64,000 nucleotides of DNA. It comes from Thinopyrum elongatum (Eukaryota > Streptophyta > Magnoliopsida > Poales > Poaceae). The notes below the pieces were generated by a model. That model saw only the letters and a list, made by a program, of their open reading frames with translations, did not search any database and was not told where the DNA came from. Every line of letters starts with the position of its first letter. Position 1 is the stretch's first letter. Location of the stretch: contig CM022302.1 of assembly GCA_011799875.1 (NCBI GenBank), positions 377,985,380-378,049,379 of the forward strand, given 5' to 3'. Both the position numbers and the translations under genes were made by a program. Of the stretch, positions 21,720 to 33,889 are shown piece by piece.

Positions 21720-23876
21720 TGGTCAGAAGTTGATTTTCTGCATCTGTTTGCTCTTGAGCGTGTGCTTGGGTACCGGTTGTCTGATTGACTGTAAATGGCG
21801 CGGAGAGATCGAACTGAATCTATGTGAGGGTGTGCAATGAACATGTTGCAAATGAAGCACCCCACTAGCTAGGTGTGGGACGACGAATCTTGTGTCACAT
21901 AATCGGACACCCTCCACCACCCCAGGGCAAACCTCCCTCATTGTCCGATCAGGTGCAACCTGCGGTACGCGATGTGAAGCACTACAACAGGCAACAAGCT
22001 GCATCAGTGTTGCAGCAGACGAAAACAAAGATGCAATACCCATCAAAAACCAGTACAACATCAATAATAAGATGGAAAGCAAACGTCATTGCAATCACAT
22101 CAACTAACGCATCACCCATGACCTTTCTTTATGGATGGAATTGCGAGCCATGTTGTTGATGCAACAAAGAGCATAAGGTGTGGTGTAAAATTCAAAACCA
22201 TACACCGAATTATGACCACAAAGACTGGACCGTATGGCGGGAAACACCTCGCATGCCTCCTCTTCATGGTTTCCGTCATTTAGGCTGCATAGGGAGCCTT
22301 CCTTGCGCCACTTAGAGCAAGTATAATAAGATGATGTAGACAGGGTATATCAATTGCCATATCAAATTTGTGTTGAATTGAAGGAGAGAAGAGAAGCAGA
22401 CTTCCACTACGCCATAACCCTTCTACCAACGGGCGCAAGCCCACCACCATTGAGGGAGTTCTGCGACCATCAGTAATCTTTGGCCACTAGTGCTGAAAAA
22501 CTCGCTAACGGGCACCAGGCCCGTTGGTGAGGTCCAAATGTAAGTGCATCTAGGGGCCTCATTGTGGGTTTCGTTGATTCATGATAATTAAATTAAAGTT
22601 TCAATTTTTTTCTCTAAGTAATGATTCAACTTAGGTCCCAAAAGATGTTTTGTTTGTGAAGATGGTGTTTGATCCCTCAGTTTGTAAGGAACAAGTGTTG
22701 GCATCTTTTTCAAGGGTTGATTTCAACACAAAACTAGCATGAGCAGGTGGTGCCATTGATTTACAGTAGAAATATGCAAAACACTAAGACATGTATTCAT
22801 GAAGAGTAATTCACATTAATTTTTTTAATAAGAATATTAGTCCCACTAAAATCAACATCCCTCCATCGATACTTAGTGATTCAAGATCCAAGATCAACAT
22901 GTCAACTAGTGAGCTTTTGCACACTACTAGAAGACTAGATCACTCGGTAAACAACAATCGCTAATCATACCTCTACACGGCACTTGTTTGTTGGGGCCAT
23001 CACATGCCATGCCAACTTCTATGTCTCCAGGCCTAAAACTGTTTTGATAACAATGATAACTTAACCAATGCTTCGCTCGTAAGTGTCTGACACAAACACA
23101 CCACGTTAAGGAGAATTAGTAGCACCCTAATTTTATAGGCCCACCAATAAAAATTACTTAACATGTGATGTTGTAGCAATTGGGAAGGCAATTTTACTTG
23201 ACATTCTTTGAGGGATCACCATACTTACAACATCTACCATACAAAAGAAGGGTGCCTAAAAGGGATAAATTTTCACATGCAGTTTATACATGTCTGGTAC
23301 TGTATAGCCCCTTTTTGGTGGCGCATGGTGATCTCTATCTCCACGTGCGTGAGTGTCTCATGGTGATCTCCATCTCCATGCAGGTTATCCTCGTGGTGAT
23401 CTCCATCTCCGCGCCTCGATGTCAACCGTCAATTATTACATAATATACTACGCTATTACAAAGTAATAGCTATGAAAGTAAATTACATTACAAGGCTTCT
23501 TATGTTGACATGCATGTCATTAAATTAATAATGGGACAACCATATGGCTCCAACCGGTTGTCGTACTCACGACGTGCAGGTCAATGACATAAAAACATAC
23601 ATGCAACATTCATGGGTTAAAAACATACATGCAACATTCGTGGGCTATACCAAATCACAAGTATTCCCTACAAAAACAACTCAGACATTCTACCGCCCAA
23701 GATAAAACCATCCAAAACTCTATTTTACAAGAGGATTTTGGCCTCCAATTTTTTTCATTGATCTGCAATGCTTCACCCGTCCTAAAAGGAGGATGGACAC
23801 AACGAGAAAGCAAGTACTTCTTTTAAGACACTACATTCATGGCTAGAGCTTGGACATAGACATACCTGCCTAACTA
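21720..23876. other. Intergenic sequence downstream of BBX
   Basis: No supported gene. Small frames at 21875-22159 and 23180-23443 carry no recognised domain. At 23327-23418 a phrase close to 'ggtgatctccatctcc' repeats three times, a short degenerate tandem repeat. Confidence 0.4.
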
Positions 23877-23884
23877 CACGATAG

Positions 23885-24570
23885 TAGGGCCGACCATGGG
23901 CCTGTGTGAGCTGTGCTCTCGCACAGGGTCCCCAATTAGACCGAATTTCCCCCTACGAGCCTATCAGAACATCAAGAAGTACTTAATCACTCCATTTTGG
24001 GCTTTGTTCCCCTTGTGGACATCGTGGACTTGCTACTCGCTAGATTGGCCGAACTCAGCGCTTCGATTTACATGAATGATTGATTGGTTTATACTCAGCG
24101 GCTCAGCGCCCTAGCGCTCCTTTCTTTTGGTACACAACCTAAATAATTTACTAATTTAGAGTTTTTTTTATGTATAATTGCGTTAGTGTGTATACACAAT
24201 ATTGAATAATTCTCATCAATTCATCTTGATAATACTACATTGAATCATTATGTTAATTTATCATTTCCATCTTTTGTGTTCATGTGCACCTGTTTATTAA
24301 TTTTCTTTTTTTATCTTCTACTATGAAGTGGAATTGTTTTGGGTAGATATAATTGACGATTTCATTTAAGAAATACTAGACTGATGATGCTTTTCGGTAG
24401 ATCATGAGGTCAGATTATTGCTTTAGTACTACATTTATTTGTTTTCCTTTACAATTGGTATTTCATAATTTTCTATTTTTTGTAAAAAATAATATGTAAA
24501 GAAAATTAAAAAATTTGGGGCCCTGTTCCGCATTTCGCACCGGGGCCTCAAATTTCCGGAGACGGCCCTA
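23885..24570. mobile_element. hAT-like non-autonomous element (686 bp)
   Basis: Termini are TAGGGCCG and CGGCCCTA, extended by related G/C-rich text inside ('ctcgcacagggtcccc' on the left, 'ggggccctgttccgc' on the right). The flanks are CACGATAG (23877-23884) and CACGCTAG (24571-24578), an 8-bp duplication with one mismatch, as expected for hAT. The interior is AT-rich and non-coding. Confidence 0.65.
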
Positions 24571-24578
24571 CACGCTAG

Positions 24579-26247
24579 TGTAGACAAGGTCTAGAATGTT
24601 GCCGCAACAAAACGGACACACACAAGAACTTAGAATAAAAACAACCACTCTATTGTGCTCGCCATTTACACGTTGTTAGTAGCCCATCCTCCTAAACTAG
24701 GAGGTCATGATAGTAGCCATGATGTAATCTCTCCAATTTGTAGTTCAATACAATAGCTATAAGAGTTGCCCTACATGATTATGCTTATCATGTGATGAAT
24801 TATTTCTTTATGTTCAGACTTTTTATGCCCTATGTTTGAATTATAGATGCATACTTCTCTCCGTTTATATGCCTAATCTTGGAAATTATAGAGGGGTAAT
24901 TAGTAGAGAGAGAAAGAGGTGTGCAATATTTAGGTTTAATCTTGCAAGTAAACTACCACAGTGACATAAAGTGAAAAAATACTTGTATTTTATTCTTGCC
25001 ACCAAGGATAAATAGTTTTATGAGGACTCAAATGATTAATATAAACAAATGTATATGTCATCTTACTCATTGCAATAATCTGTGTTTACACTTAAAATTT
25101 GGTTGGTACTGATACTCTCTCGACTTACAACCAGATTATTAGATGCGGGGAGGGTCTCGACCTATAGAATTATGGAGGTACCCCCTACACAATATTAACA
25201 CATAACATATGGTTGGCATCGGCATGAAATATGTTGATATGCACTTTTTGACATGACTATGTTACTTGTGGCATTTTATCGTACTCGAGAGTTACACTTG
25301 GTGAACCAATCAACCCCGATCGAGTTTTTAACATAAGAATCACATTCCAACAACTTTTTTATGCACTTTATTTTTAGTTTTCTTTTATCCCAAAAATGCA
25401 AAATATTATCTATCGCGATATATTTTAATTGTTTGTGCAATTAGCAAGACTAGCCTAGTTGATACCCTTGTTGGGGACACAAGTGAAGTTTTATTTGTGT
25501 TGCAAAAACTTATCCTTATTGCAGAACACAATTACCTCTATGGGTTCATATGTTGGTGTCTATCTAAGGGACTTATCGCTTGCTACATGATCCAGCATTT
25601 GGGAGCCCGACTTGGTGTTAGACTATATACCTAGTAATTAGCAGGGATCTCATATCTGTCGCCCTCTATGGCAAGGGTCGACTTTACAAATCGGAAATAG
25701 TGTAACTTTCTTCAGGTTTTCGACATATTTTCTACCGGGAAAAACCGGGTATAGTAGAAAGGTTGAAAAAGAATAATGAAATTAAAAAATATAGTGAAAT
25801 TTAGAAATATGATCACAATTTTTTTTTGTGTTTTAGAACAATTGTCTCTAATTCTAAAAAAGATTGTACTTTATTATTTTCTCAAATTTCTCAAAAAATA
25901 ACCAAAAAGAATTAACATTTTTAAAAACTTCTATGATTTTTAAATTTGTGAACTTATTAAAAATTGATCCTTTTCTATTATCTAAATATTTTTTAATTTT
26001 GGGATTTTTTTAAAAACAACTGCAAACATGTTTAAAAGAAAATAAATACCCCCATTTTTTATAAGAGTAGATAAAATCGCTATAGAAAACAACGTGAAAA
26101 TGAGAAAGAAAAACGGATAGTAACCTCCTAGGTGCTTTCCGTTACCAGAAAAACCAGGCAATCTTAAAAAAGCAATGTTATGCTAATGGGCGGCCCAATC
26201 GCTAGCTCATGTGTGATGGAGCGACACTTTGAAGTAGAATGTGTCTA
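24579..26247. other. Unassigned AT-rich intergenic sequence
   Basis: No ORF above background and no repeat with clear edges. At 25778-26050 it is strongly A/T-rich with homopolymer runs. Confidence 0.4.
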
Positions 26248-27795
26248 TGCTACTTGTGAGCTGCGTTGGGATTTTCTCGAAGAGAAGAGGATGATGCAGT
26301 ACAGTAGAGATAAGTATTTCCCTCTGTTAAGAACCAATGTTATCGATCCAGTAGGAGAACCACGCACACCTCGTTAGGAGTACCTGCACACAAAATGACA
26401 AATACTTGCACCCAACGCGAACAAGGGGTTGTCAATCCTTCAGCGGTTAATTGCAAGGATCAAATATCGTAGTGATAGGTAGATAAAAAAACACAAAATA
26501 AAATAAAGTAAAGAAAAACTGTAGCAAGGTATTTTTTGGATTTTAATATATGATAAAAGTAGACCCGAGGGCCATAGTTTTCACTAGAGGCTCCTCTCTT
26601 GAAAATAGCATACGGTGGATAAACAAATTATTGTTGGACAATTGATAGAAAAACGAATAATCATGACGATATCCAAGGCAATGATCATGTATATATGCAT
26701 CACGTACGAGACAAGTAGACCGACTCTTACCTGTATCTACTACTATTACTCCATATATCGACCGCTATCCAGCATGCATCTAGAGTATTAAGTTCATAAA
26801 GAACAAAGTAATGCCTTAAGAAAGATGTCATGATGTAGACAAAGTAAACTCACGCATGAATAAACCCCATCTTTTTATCCTTAATGTCAACAATACAAAT
26901 ACGTATCTTATCCCTTTCTGTCACTGGGATATAGATCACCGCAAGATTGAACCCATCACAAATCACCTCTCCCATTGCAAGAACAATCAATCTAGTTTGC
27001 CAAACCAAATCAACAGATCGAAGAGAAATACAAAGCTATAATAATCTTGCATAAAAGAGTTCAGTGAAGACTCAAATAATATTCATAGATAATCTGATCA
27101 TAAACTCACGATTCATCGGATCCCAACAAACACACCACAAAAAGTGATTATATCGAATAGAACTCCAAGAACATCGAGGAGAACGTTGTATTGAAGATCA
27201 AACAGAAAGAAGCCATCTAGGTACTAACTATGGACCCGTAGGTCTGTGGTAAACTACTCACACATCATCGGAAGGGCAACAAGGTTGATGTAGAGCCCCT
27301 CCGTGGTTGATTCCCCCTCCAGCAGAGTACCGGAAAAGGCCTCCAGATGGGATCTCTCGGGAACAGAAGCTTGTGGCGGCGAAAAAAGTATTTCGTGTGG
27401 CTCTCTGTTGGTTTCTCGATTTTAGAGAATTTATAGAGGCGGAATTAGGTCAAATGGAGCAAAGGTGGCCCCACGAGGCACCAGGGCGCGCCTACCTCCT
27501 GGGCGTGCCTTGGTGGCTCGTGGCCACCTCCTTCATCTTCTGACTTCCGCCCTAAGCTTCTAGTGTCTCTTTTGTCCAGAAAAAATCTCCAAAAAGTTTC
27601 ATGGCATTTGGACTTCGTTTGGTACTGATATTCTGGAAAACCAAAAACAGGCAAAAAAAAGTACTTGGCACTAAGTTAATAGGTTAGTCCCAAAAAATGA
27701 TATATAATGGCATAATAATGCATATAAAATATCCAAGATTGATATTATAATAGCATGGAACAATAAAAAATTATAGATACGTTGGAGACATATCA
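26248..27795 (-). repeat. Element B 3' LTR (complete, 1548 bp)
   Basis: On the minus strand it runs TGATATGTCTCCAACG...CTCACAAGTAGCA. The purine-rich stretch just outside it (AGCTTGGGGATGC) is the expected polypurine tract. It matches element A's LTR throughout with scattered changes. A small frame at 27307-27543 is incidental. Confidence 0.75.
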
Positions 27796-29687
27796 AGCAT
27801 CCCCAAGCTTAATTCCTGCTCATCCTCGAGTAGGTAAATGATAAAAACAGAATTTTTGATGTGGAATGCTACCTAACATGTTCGTCATGTAATCTCTCTT
27901 GTGGTATGAATATCAAGATCCGAATGATTCAAAGCAATAGTCTATAATTTGACATAAAAACAATAATAATAAGGTATACTAATAAACAATCATGTCTTTC
28001 AGAATATCAACGTTGAAGAAAGGTACCCCTACAAAATCATATAGGCTTGTCATTCTCCGTCTTCTTAACACAAAGTATTTATCATGCACAACCCCGACGA
28101 CAAGCCGAGCAATTGGTTCATACTTTTTAACGCGCTTCCGTTTTTTCAACTCACACGCAATACATGAGCGCAAGCCATGGATATAGCACTATGGGTGGAA
28201 TAGAGTATGGTGATGGAGATAATATGGAGAAGACACAAAAAGAGAAAGTCTCACAGTGACGAGTCTAATCAACGGGCTATGGAGATTCCCAACAATTGAT
28301 GTCAATGCAAGGAGTAGGGATGGCCATGCAACGGATGCACTAAGAGCTATAAGTGTATGAAAGCTCAAAAATAAAACTAAGTGGGTGTGCATCCAACTTG
28401 CTTGCTCATGAAGACCTAGGACATTTGAGGAAGCTCATCGTCGGAATATACAAGCCAAGTTCTATAATGAAAGATTCCCACTAGTTATATGCAAAATGAA
28501 AGCATAGGAGACTCTCTATATGAAAAACATGATGCTGCTTTGAAGCATAAGTGTGGAAAGGATAGTAACATTGCTTCTTCTCTCTTTTTCTCTCATTTTC
28601 CCCTTTTTTGGGGCTCTTTTCGGCCTCTTTTTTTATTTCCTCACTTGGGAGAATGCTCTAATAATGAATATGATGATCATCACACTTCTATTTACTTACA
28701 ACTCGAAAGAAAATTACAACTCGATACTAGAACAAAATATGACTCTATATGAATGCCTCTGGCGGTGTACCGGGATGTGCAATGATCTAGCATAACATGT
28801 ATAAAAATATGAACGGTGGCTGGGCCACAAATACTATGTCAGCTATATGATCATGCAAAGCAATATGACAATGATGATGTGTGTCATAATAAAATGGAAC
28901 GGTGGTAGTTGCATGACAATATATCTCGGAATGGCTATAAAAATGCCATAATAGGTAGGTATGGTGGCTGTTTTGAGGAAGATATAAGGAGGATTACGTG
29001 TGATAGAGTGTATCATATCACGGTGTTTGGATGCACAGGCAAAGTTTGCACCACATCTCAAGGTGAGAAAGGGTAATGCACGGTACCGAAGAGGCTAGAA
29101 AATTGCGAAAAGGTGAAAGTGTGTATAATCCATGGATGCACATTAGTCATAAAGAACTCATATACTTATTGCAAAAGTTTATTAGACCTCGAAGCAAAAT
29201 ACTACTACGCATGCCCCTAGGGGGTAGATTTGTAGGAAAAGACCATCGCTCGTCCCCAACCGCCACTCATAAGGAAGACAATCAATAATAAATCATGATC
29301 CAACTTCTTGGCATAACGGGAGACTATACGTGCATGCTTCGGGAATCACAAACCTTAACACCAATATTCTTACTAAACCACAATTACTCACTAGTGCAAC
29401 CCGCATATTACCACCTTTATATCGCAAAACTTTTGCAAGGAATCAAACTTATCATATTCAGTGATCCACATGAAAGTTTTTATTATATCCCTCTTGAATA
29501 CCTATCATAGTAGGACCAAATTCCTAACCCACACTAATTGCCATTATTATTATCAACTCTCAAAAATATATAAGTGAATCATGAGACTGCAACTATTTCT
29601 TTAAAATATAACCAATGTGCTCTAAAAGATATAAGTGAAGCACTAGAGCAACCGCCTAGCTCAATAGATATAAGTGAAGCACATAGA
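27796..29687 (-). other. Element B internal region, 3' part; no coding capacity
   Basis: This aligns with element A 2646-4690. Short frames only. Close to the CACTA junction, 'gatataagtgaagca' is tandemly repeated (about 29627 and 29668). Confidence 0.6.
29685..29687. repeat. Left 3-bp target duplication of the CACTA element (AGA)
   Basis: AGA precedes CACTAC at 29688 and recurs at 59369-59371. Element A preserves the empty site, reading 'cacatagagtattctaac' with a single AGA near 4681. Confidence 0.85.
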
Positions 29688-30169
29688 CACTACAAAAAAA
29701 TACACTTCCGTGATGATACGTGTTTGTCACAGCAGGTCACGTTTTCTGTCATGCATGTACATCCATGACGATTTTATGACAGAATCAAGATAGTCATACC
29801 TATGTTGTCGTAGAAGTGTTCCATGACATTACCAAAATTATCATCACGGAAGTGTCCACTTCCATGACGATAAATGCCGCGTCATGGTAGTGCTTTCGTC
29901 AAGGGTAACCGACACGTGGCATCCACCGTAACGGGTCGCCGTTAAGCTATCGGGTTCCAGTTTGGATCCGATAACCCGTTAACAGCCCGGACCAATGGCG
30001 ATTTTCCACATGTAAAATTCTCATTCGCCGACGATCCACGTGTTAGCTCAGCGTTGGGACAAATGTCAACCGTCCATTGGACAAGAATCGCCAATGAAAC
30101 GTTGACATGTGGGACGGCCCAATAGAGGCCCATATAGGTTTAAAAGCTGGTCCATGAACAGGCCCACAA

Positions 30170-31050
30170 GATTTCGTCAGATCTAATGGGCCGGCCCGTT
30201 AACAGCCTAACATTTTCTGGACCAAATTATGGCCCACATCAGATACGGGCCGTTAAAGGACTGCAATATTCTAGGCCAGTTTACGGCCCATATCAGATCC
30301 GGCCCGTTAACAACCTGCAATAGTTTGGGCCAAATTACGGTCCATACCTGATCCGGCCTGTTAACTGACTTTCATTTCTTGGGCCAAATTACGGCCCATA
30401 ACAGATACGGCCCTTTAACAGCTACTGTGCCATCGGGCCCATTGGGGGCTTGATTTGCTCTTCGGCCTCTTAATGGCCCGTTTAACAGTTCGGCCCGATA
30501 TTAGTTTCGGCCTGTTAGTGGCCCTGTATAAATATGGGCCTCTTTCGGCCCGGTTTCACTTTCGGCCATTTAATGGCCCCAGTTGCACCTAGGCCTAATT
30601 CTGGTCCGTAGTTACTTTTGGCCTCTTAACGGCCCATAGTCTTCGTGGATACATTCTAGCCCAAACTGCCTATCGGCCCGTTAAAGGCCCTTGAGAGTGT
30701 TGGGCCTAATTTTGGCCCGTTATACATCCGGCCTGCTCCCGCCCGTCATGTAATTGGGTCAGCCAAGGCCGAAAAACATTTCAGCCCGTTAATGGCCCGT
30801 CACACAAATGGGCTAATAATGGGCCGATGTATATTACAGCATGCTGTCGGCCCGTGAATTGTTCACCACAATTAAGGCTAAATCTAGTTCTCAACATATT
30901 AAAAGCCTATTTAATTTTCTCGCCCAATTAAGGCAAGCGGTTTACTCGGCCTTTTAAAGGCCCGAAACTAATAGTGGGCCATATTAAGACTAGACCTAAC
31001 TAATGGCCCAAGATGATTGTAGGCCCACAGTTCGGCCCGTACTAGCGATT
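30170..31050 (+). repeat. Left subterminal array of GGCCCGTTAA units (54-bp period)
   Basis: Units with 'ggcccgttaacagcc' or close variants start at 30193, 30247, 30301, 30355 and 30409, exactly 54 bases apart, each with a companion 'gggccaaattacggcccat'. Past 30430 the array decays into irregular GGCC-rich copies up to about 31050. Such subterminal arrays are the usual transposase-binding platforms in CACTA elements; that role here is inferred. Confidence 0.8.
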
Positions 31051-31373
31051 GGCGACCGACCAGTTTTATTACTGAAATTATTTTTTATAAACCTAACCTA
31101 TTGGCTCATTGCGCTCTGATCGAAGATTACGACCTTTTATCAGAGCGACGACAACATAAACAGCAAATGAATTATAGCATCGTGACGAAGAATAAACCTA
31201 GACTATACAACAAAGAAATTACAGCATATTACATCCCCTGGGCATCAAAGTTCGCCGCCAGTGATAATAAAGGGCAACCAGACAGCAGATTCCATAAACT
31301 GGGCAGGTCGCCACCAGTGGAAGTAAACAGGCCGACAAAATAATAGACAGAACCGACAACACTTCAACACAGT

Positions 31374-33612
31374 TCAAGAAAGGTTAGCCCGGCCCAGGAG
31401 CTGCAGCGCAAGCAGCTTAGCAACCTGATGAGACTGCGCTTGTTTGACGCTTATATCCACTAACTTAAGCTGCATAACATGAATAGACGTCCTGTACTTA
31501 TGGTTAATCTTGCATAGAGATTGGAGTTTCAGTCGGATTTGAGCAGAAGCATGTCTTTCTGCTTGAATTTCAGACTGAAGAAGTCGAACAGATTCAGGCG
31601 GCGACTTCATCGAGCTTGTGTCACTGAGTAAGTTCGACACTACATCAAGACATGACTTTGTGGTCGTATCCCTACCCTCAAGATGTGTTACCTTCTTCTC
31701 TGGAATATATGTTAGAGGGACAAACAATGGGTTCGTCTCACTATCATTGTGGCAGTTCTTCCTAGCATCAGTGCTGTCACCCTGAAAGAGAAACAAGTAG
31801 GTAGATAATAGGTTTTGCATGTATAAGCACCAGCGCTGTCAATTCATCTCATTTCTTTGTCAGAAATAAAGAGACACGGTTTAAAATAGCATTAACATAA
31901 TAGGCATTGTTCATAGTTAAGACGGCAGGAAATGGCATTGTGCAGGAGCGGCTAGCTTCACCATACCACTGGATTACAGATCAAGAACATAAGCATACAT
32001 GTAGTGCTAAACAACGTATCAGCATGAATGGTGAGTGTACTGTCAATTTATACCATTTCAGATTGGTAAATAAAGAGACATGATTTAAATAACATTAATA
32101 TAATATGGCATTGTTCATAGTTGAGACATAGCAGGATATGACATTGTGCTGGAGTTGGTAGTTTCACCACACCACTGGATTACAGATCAAGAACACAAGC
32201 ATACACACAGTGCTAAAGAAGATAACTTGTTATGTTTAGTTTAATTTACATGGTATGAATAAGGAACTAGGTTGTACAACTAAAGACTGAAATTTAGAAG
32301 GACAAACTTATGTTTATGTACTTCTTCGTTATAAACTTTGAACAAGCAATTTGATGCAGATGACAAAAATAAACAACATTTGCACTCATAGCTATCCAAA
32401 TATACACAACAAAGTTTGAAGGCTCGAGGAGGACAAACTTACATTAGGAGTGAAGACCGGCTCTATAAAGCCATTGTCCATATTGATGGGGGGGGGGGCA
32501 ATTCAAGAATTTTACCTCACACTCTTCTTCAAGAGCATTGCCTTTATTCTACATTTTGTTAAGAGTAAATATAGATGTGAAAATATAGGAACAAATGGCG
32601 ATTATTTAACCTAAGATGCAGAGTACAAATGTAAATACAGCATACAGGCAAAAGGCACTGACAAGAGCAATGCAGAGCTAAACTTCTTCAGTAACATTGG
32701 TTTTATTCAATATTTTCGCAAGAGTAAATGTAGATCTGATGTGTAGAAAATGGAGGGCAAGGGAAAATAAGCTGCAAAGTGTACATGAAGAACTAGCTGA
32801 CAATATAAGTACAGTGATGAAGGACAGCAGATACTTACAAGAACAATACAGAACTAAATTTCTTCATAAGCATTGGGTTTATTCTACATTAATGTAAGCA
32901 TTAATATAGATCTAATAATTTGGAGCGAACAGTGGATAAGCAAGCTATAATGCACAATGATGTCACATAATCCACCAGCTATGAATGTAAGTACAGCGAT
33001 AGGACAATAGGTACTCACAAGAGCAAAGCAGCGACCAGCATAGTTGCGATATCCTAGGTTTTGCGGCGCTAGTTCTATCGCCAATATACGTGGGGTGCTA
33101 TCTGATTTCTCCGGTTGCACCACCTTTTTCAAGGACTTTGCTTGTACTCCTTCAGGTTCTGCAATCATCCTCTTCCTTTTGGATGTCTGAAACACAAGAA
33201 CATCATTTGAATGGAAAAACATGGTATGACGACAAATGGAATAGGTATTGATAATGGATGTGCATGGCATCTTCACATATATCATGAGTAAACTAAGCAG
33301 ATGGCGGTGCAACGAAGCAAAAGAAATGCAAGACACCTTATGCAAGATATGTGCAACCAATAAAACCTTGCCATATTAGAACAGACACCTTCTTGGGTGA
33401 ACAGGATAGGCCATCTGCCTTTGACTCCTTGAGCTCAGAATAGTCATTAGGATCATATTCTGAATACAAATCTATAGGTCGAGAGCATGTGGGTTTCATT
33501 GCATCCACAATGGACCTCAATCCCTTGATGCCAAGTTTTTTACCCATTGAACTGTTCCGCAATATTCTTCTGATGTGCGCATTCTTATATTCATTGTGAT
33601 TACGTACAATAT
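31374..33612 (-). CDS. Multi-exon CACTA-borne gene of unknown function, 3' exons
   Basis: Three minus-strand exons have clean splice signals. Exon 33612-33389 starts after CTTTTCAG and reads DIVRNHNEYKNAHIRRILR. Exon 33186-33019 reads TSKRKRMIAEPEGVQAK and ends at GTGAGT. The last exon, 31781-31374, starts after TCTTTCAG, reads GDSTDARKNCHNDSE and ends NLSTGA-type with ...LLGRANLS and a stop. Residues near SVRLLQSEIQAERHASAQIR could form a coiled coil. Between exons two and three the DNA is a set of tandem duplicates with more donor-like sites, so further small exons are possible. An upstream first exon may lie at 35.9-36.3 kb. I do not recognise the family; it may be an accessory ORF of this CACTA group or a captured gene. 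Confidence 0.5.
31873..32218 (-). repeat. Tandem duplication of about 205 bp in intron of the CACTA-borne gene
   Basis: 31873-32009 and 32079-32218 share long phrases such as 'ctggattacagatcaagaac' and 'gcattgttcatagtt'. The copies have diverged by many substitutions. Confidence 0.7.
32510..33025 (-). repeat. Diverged tandem copies of an exon-donor module
   Basis: The segments 32655-32700, 32835-32890 and 33010-33030 each contain a 'acaagagcaatgcagagc'-like box, whose reverse complement ends in CTTGT with a GTAAGT/GTGAGT-type donor. They are followed by similar text with 'ttattctacat' and 'aagagtaaatatagat'. The spacing is about 170-180 bases. Confidence 0.55.
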
Positions 33613-33889
33613 CTGAAAAGCATGAAAACATAAATAGTAGTGAGATTATCTTTGTAATGCAGAGGATATTGTAATATAATAGGGGCTCCCTGTAAACCCT
33701 TGTGTGCTATCACTGGATTCTGATGAGAGAGCTCATGTGTGCTGTAATATGGTGAGTAGATTAATATAATCTGGCACAACTACACAAAAAATAGGTTCCT
33801 TGTTGGGAGCTCCAGATGTAAGGGTAGTTGGCAGATGATAGGTTCATAATATACCGTATAGAAAGTTTATTGTCAAACCATGATAACGA

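Noticed and set aside
22405..22440. Possible second CACTA terminus (CACTACGCC...)
   Set aside because: Only the first six bases fit; there is no matching inverted end or 3-bp duplication.
30170..31050. CRISPR or gene array reading of the 54-bp repeats
   Set aside because: The whole 54-bp unit is conserved, not just a repeat with unique spacers, and it lies at a transposon end.
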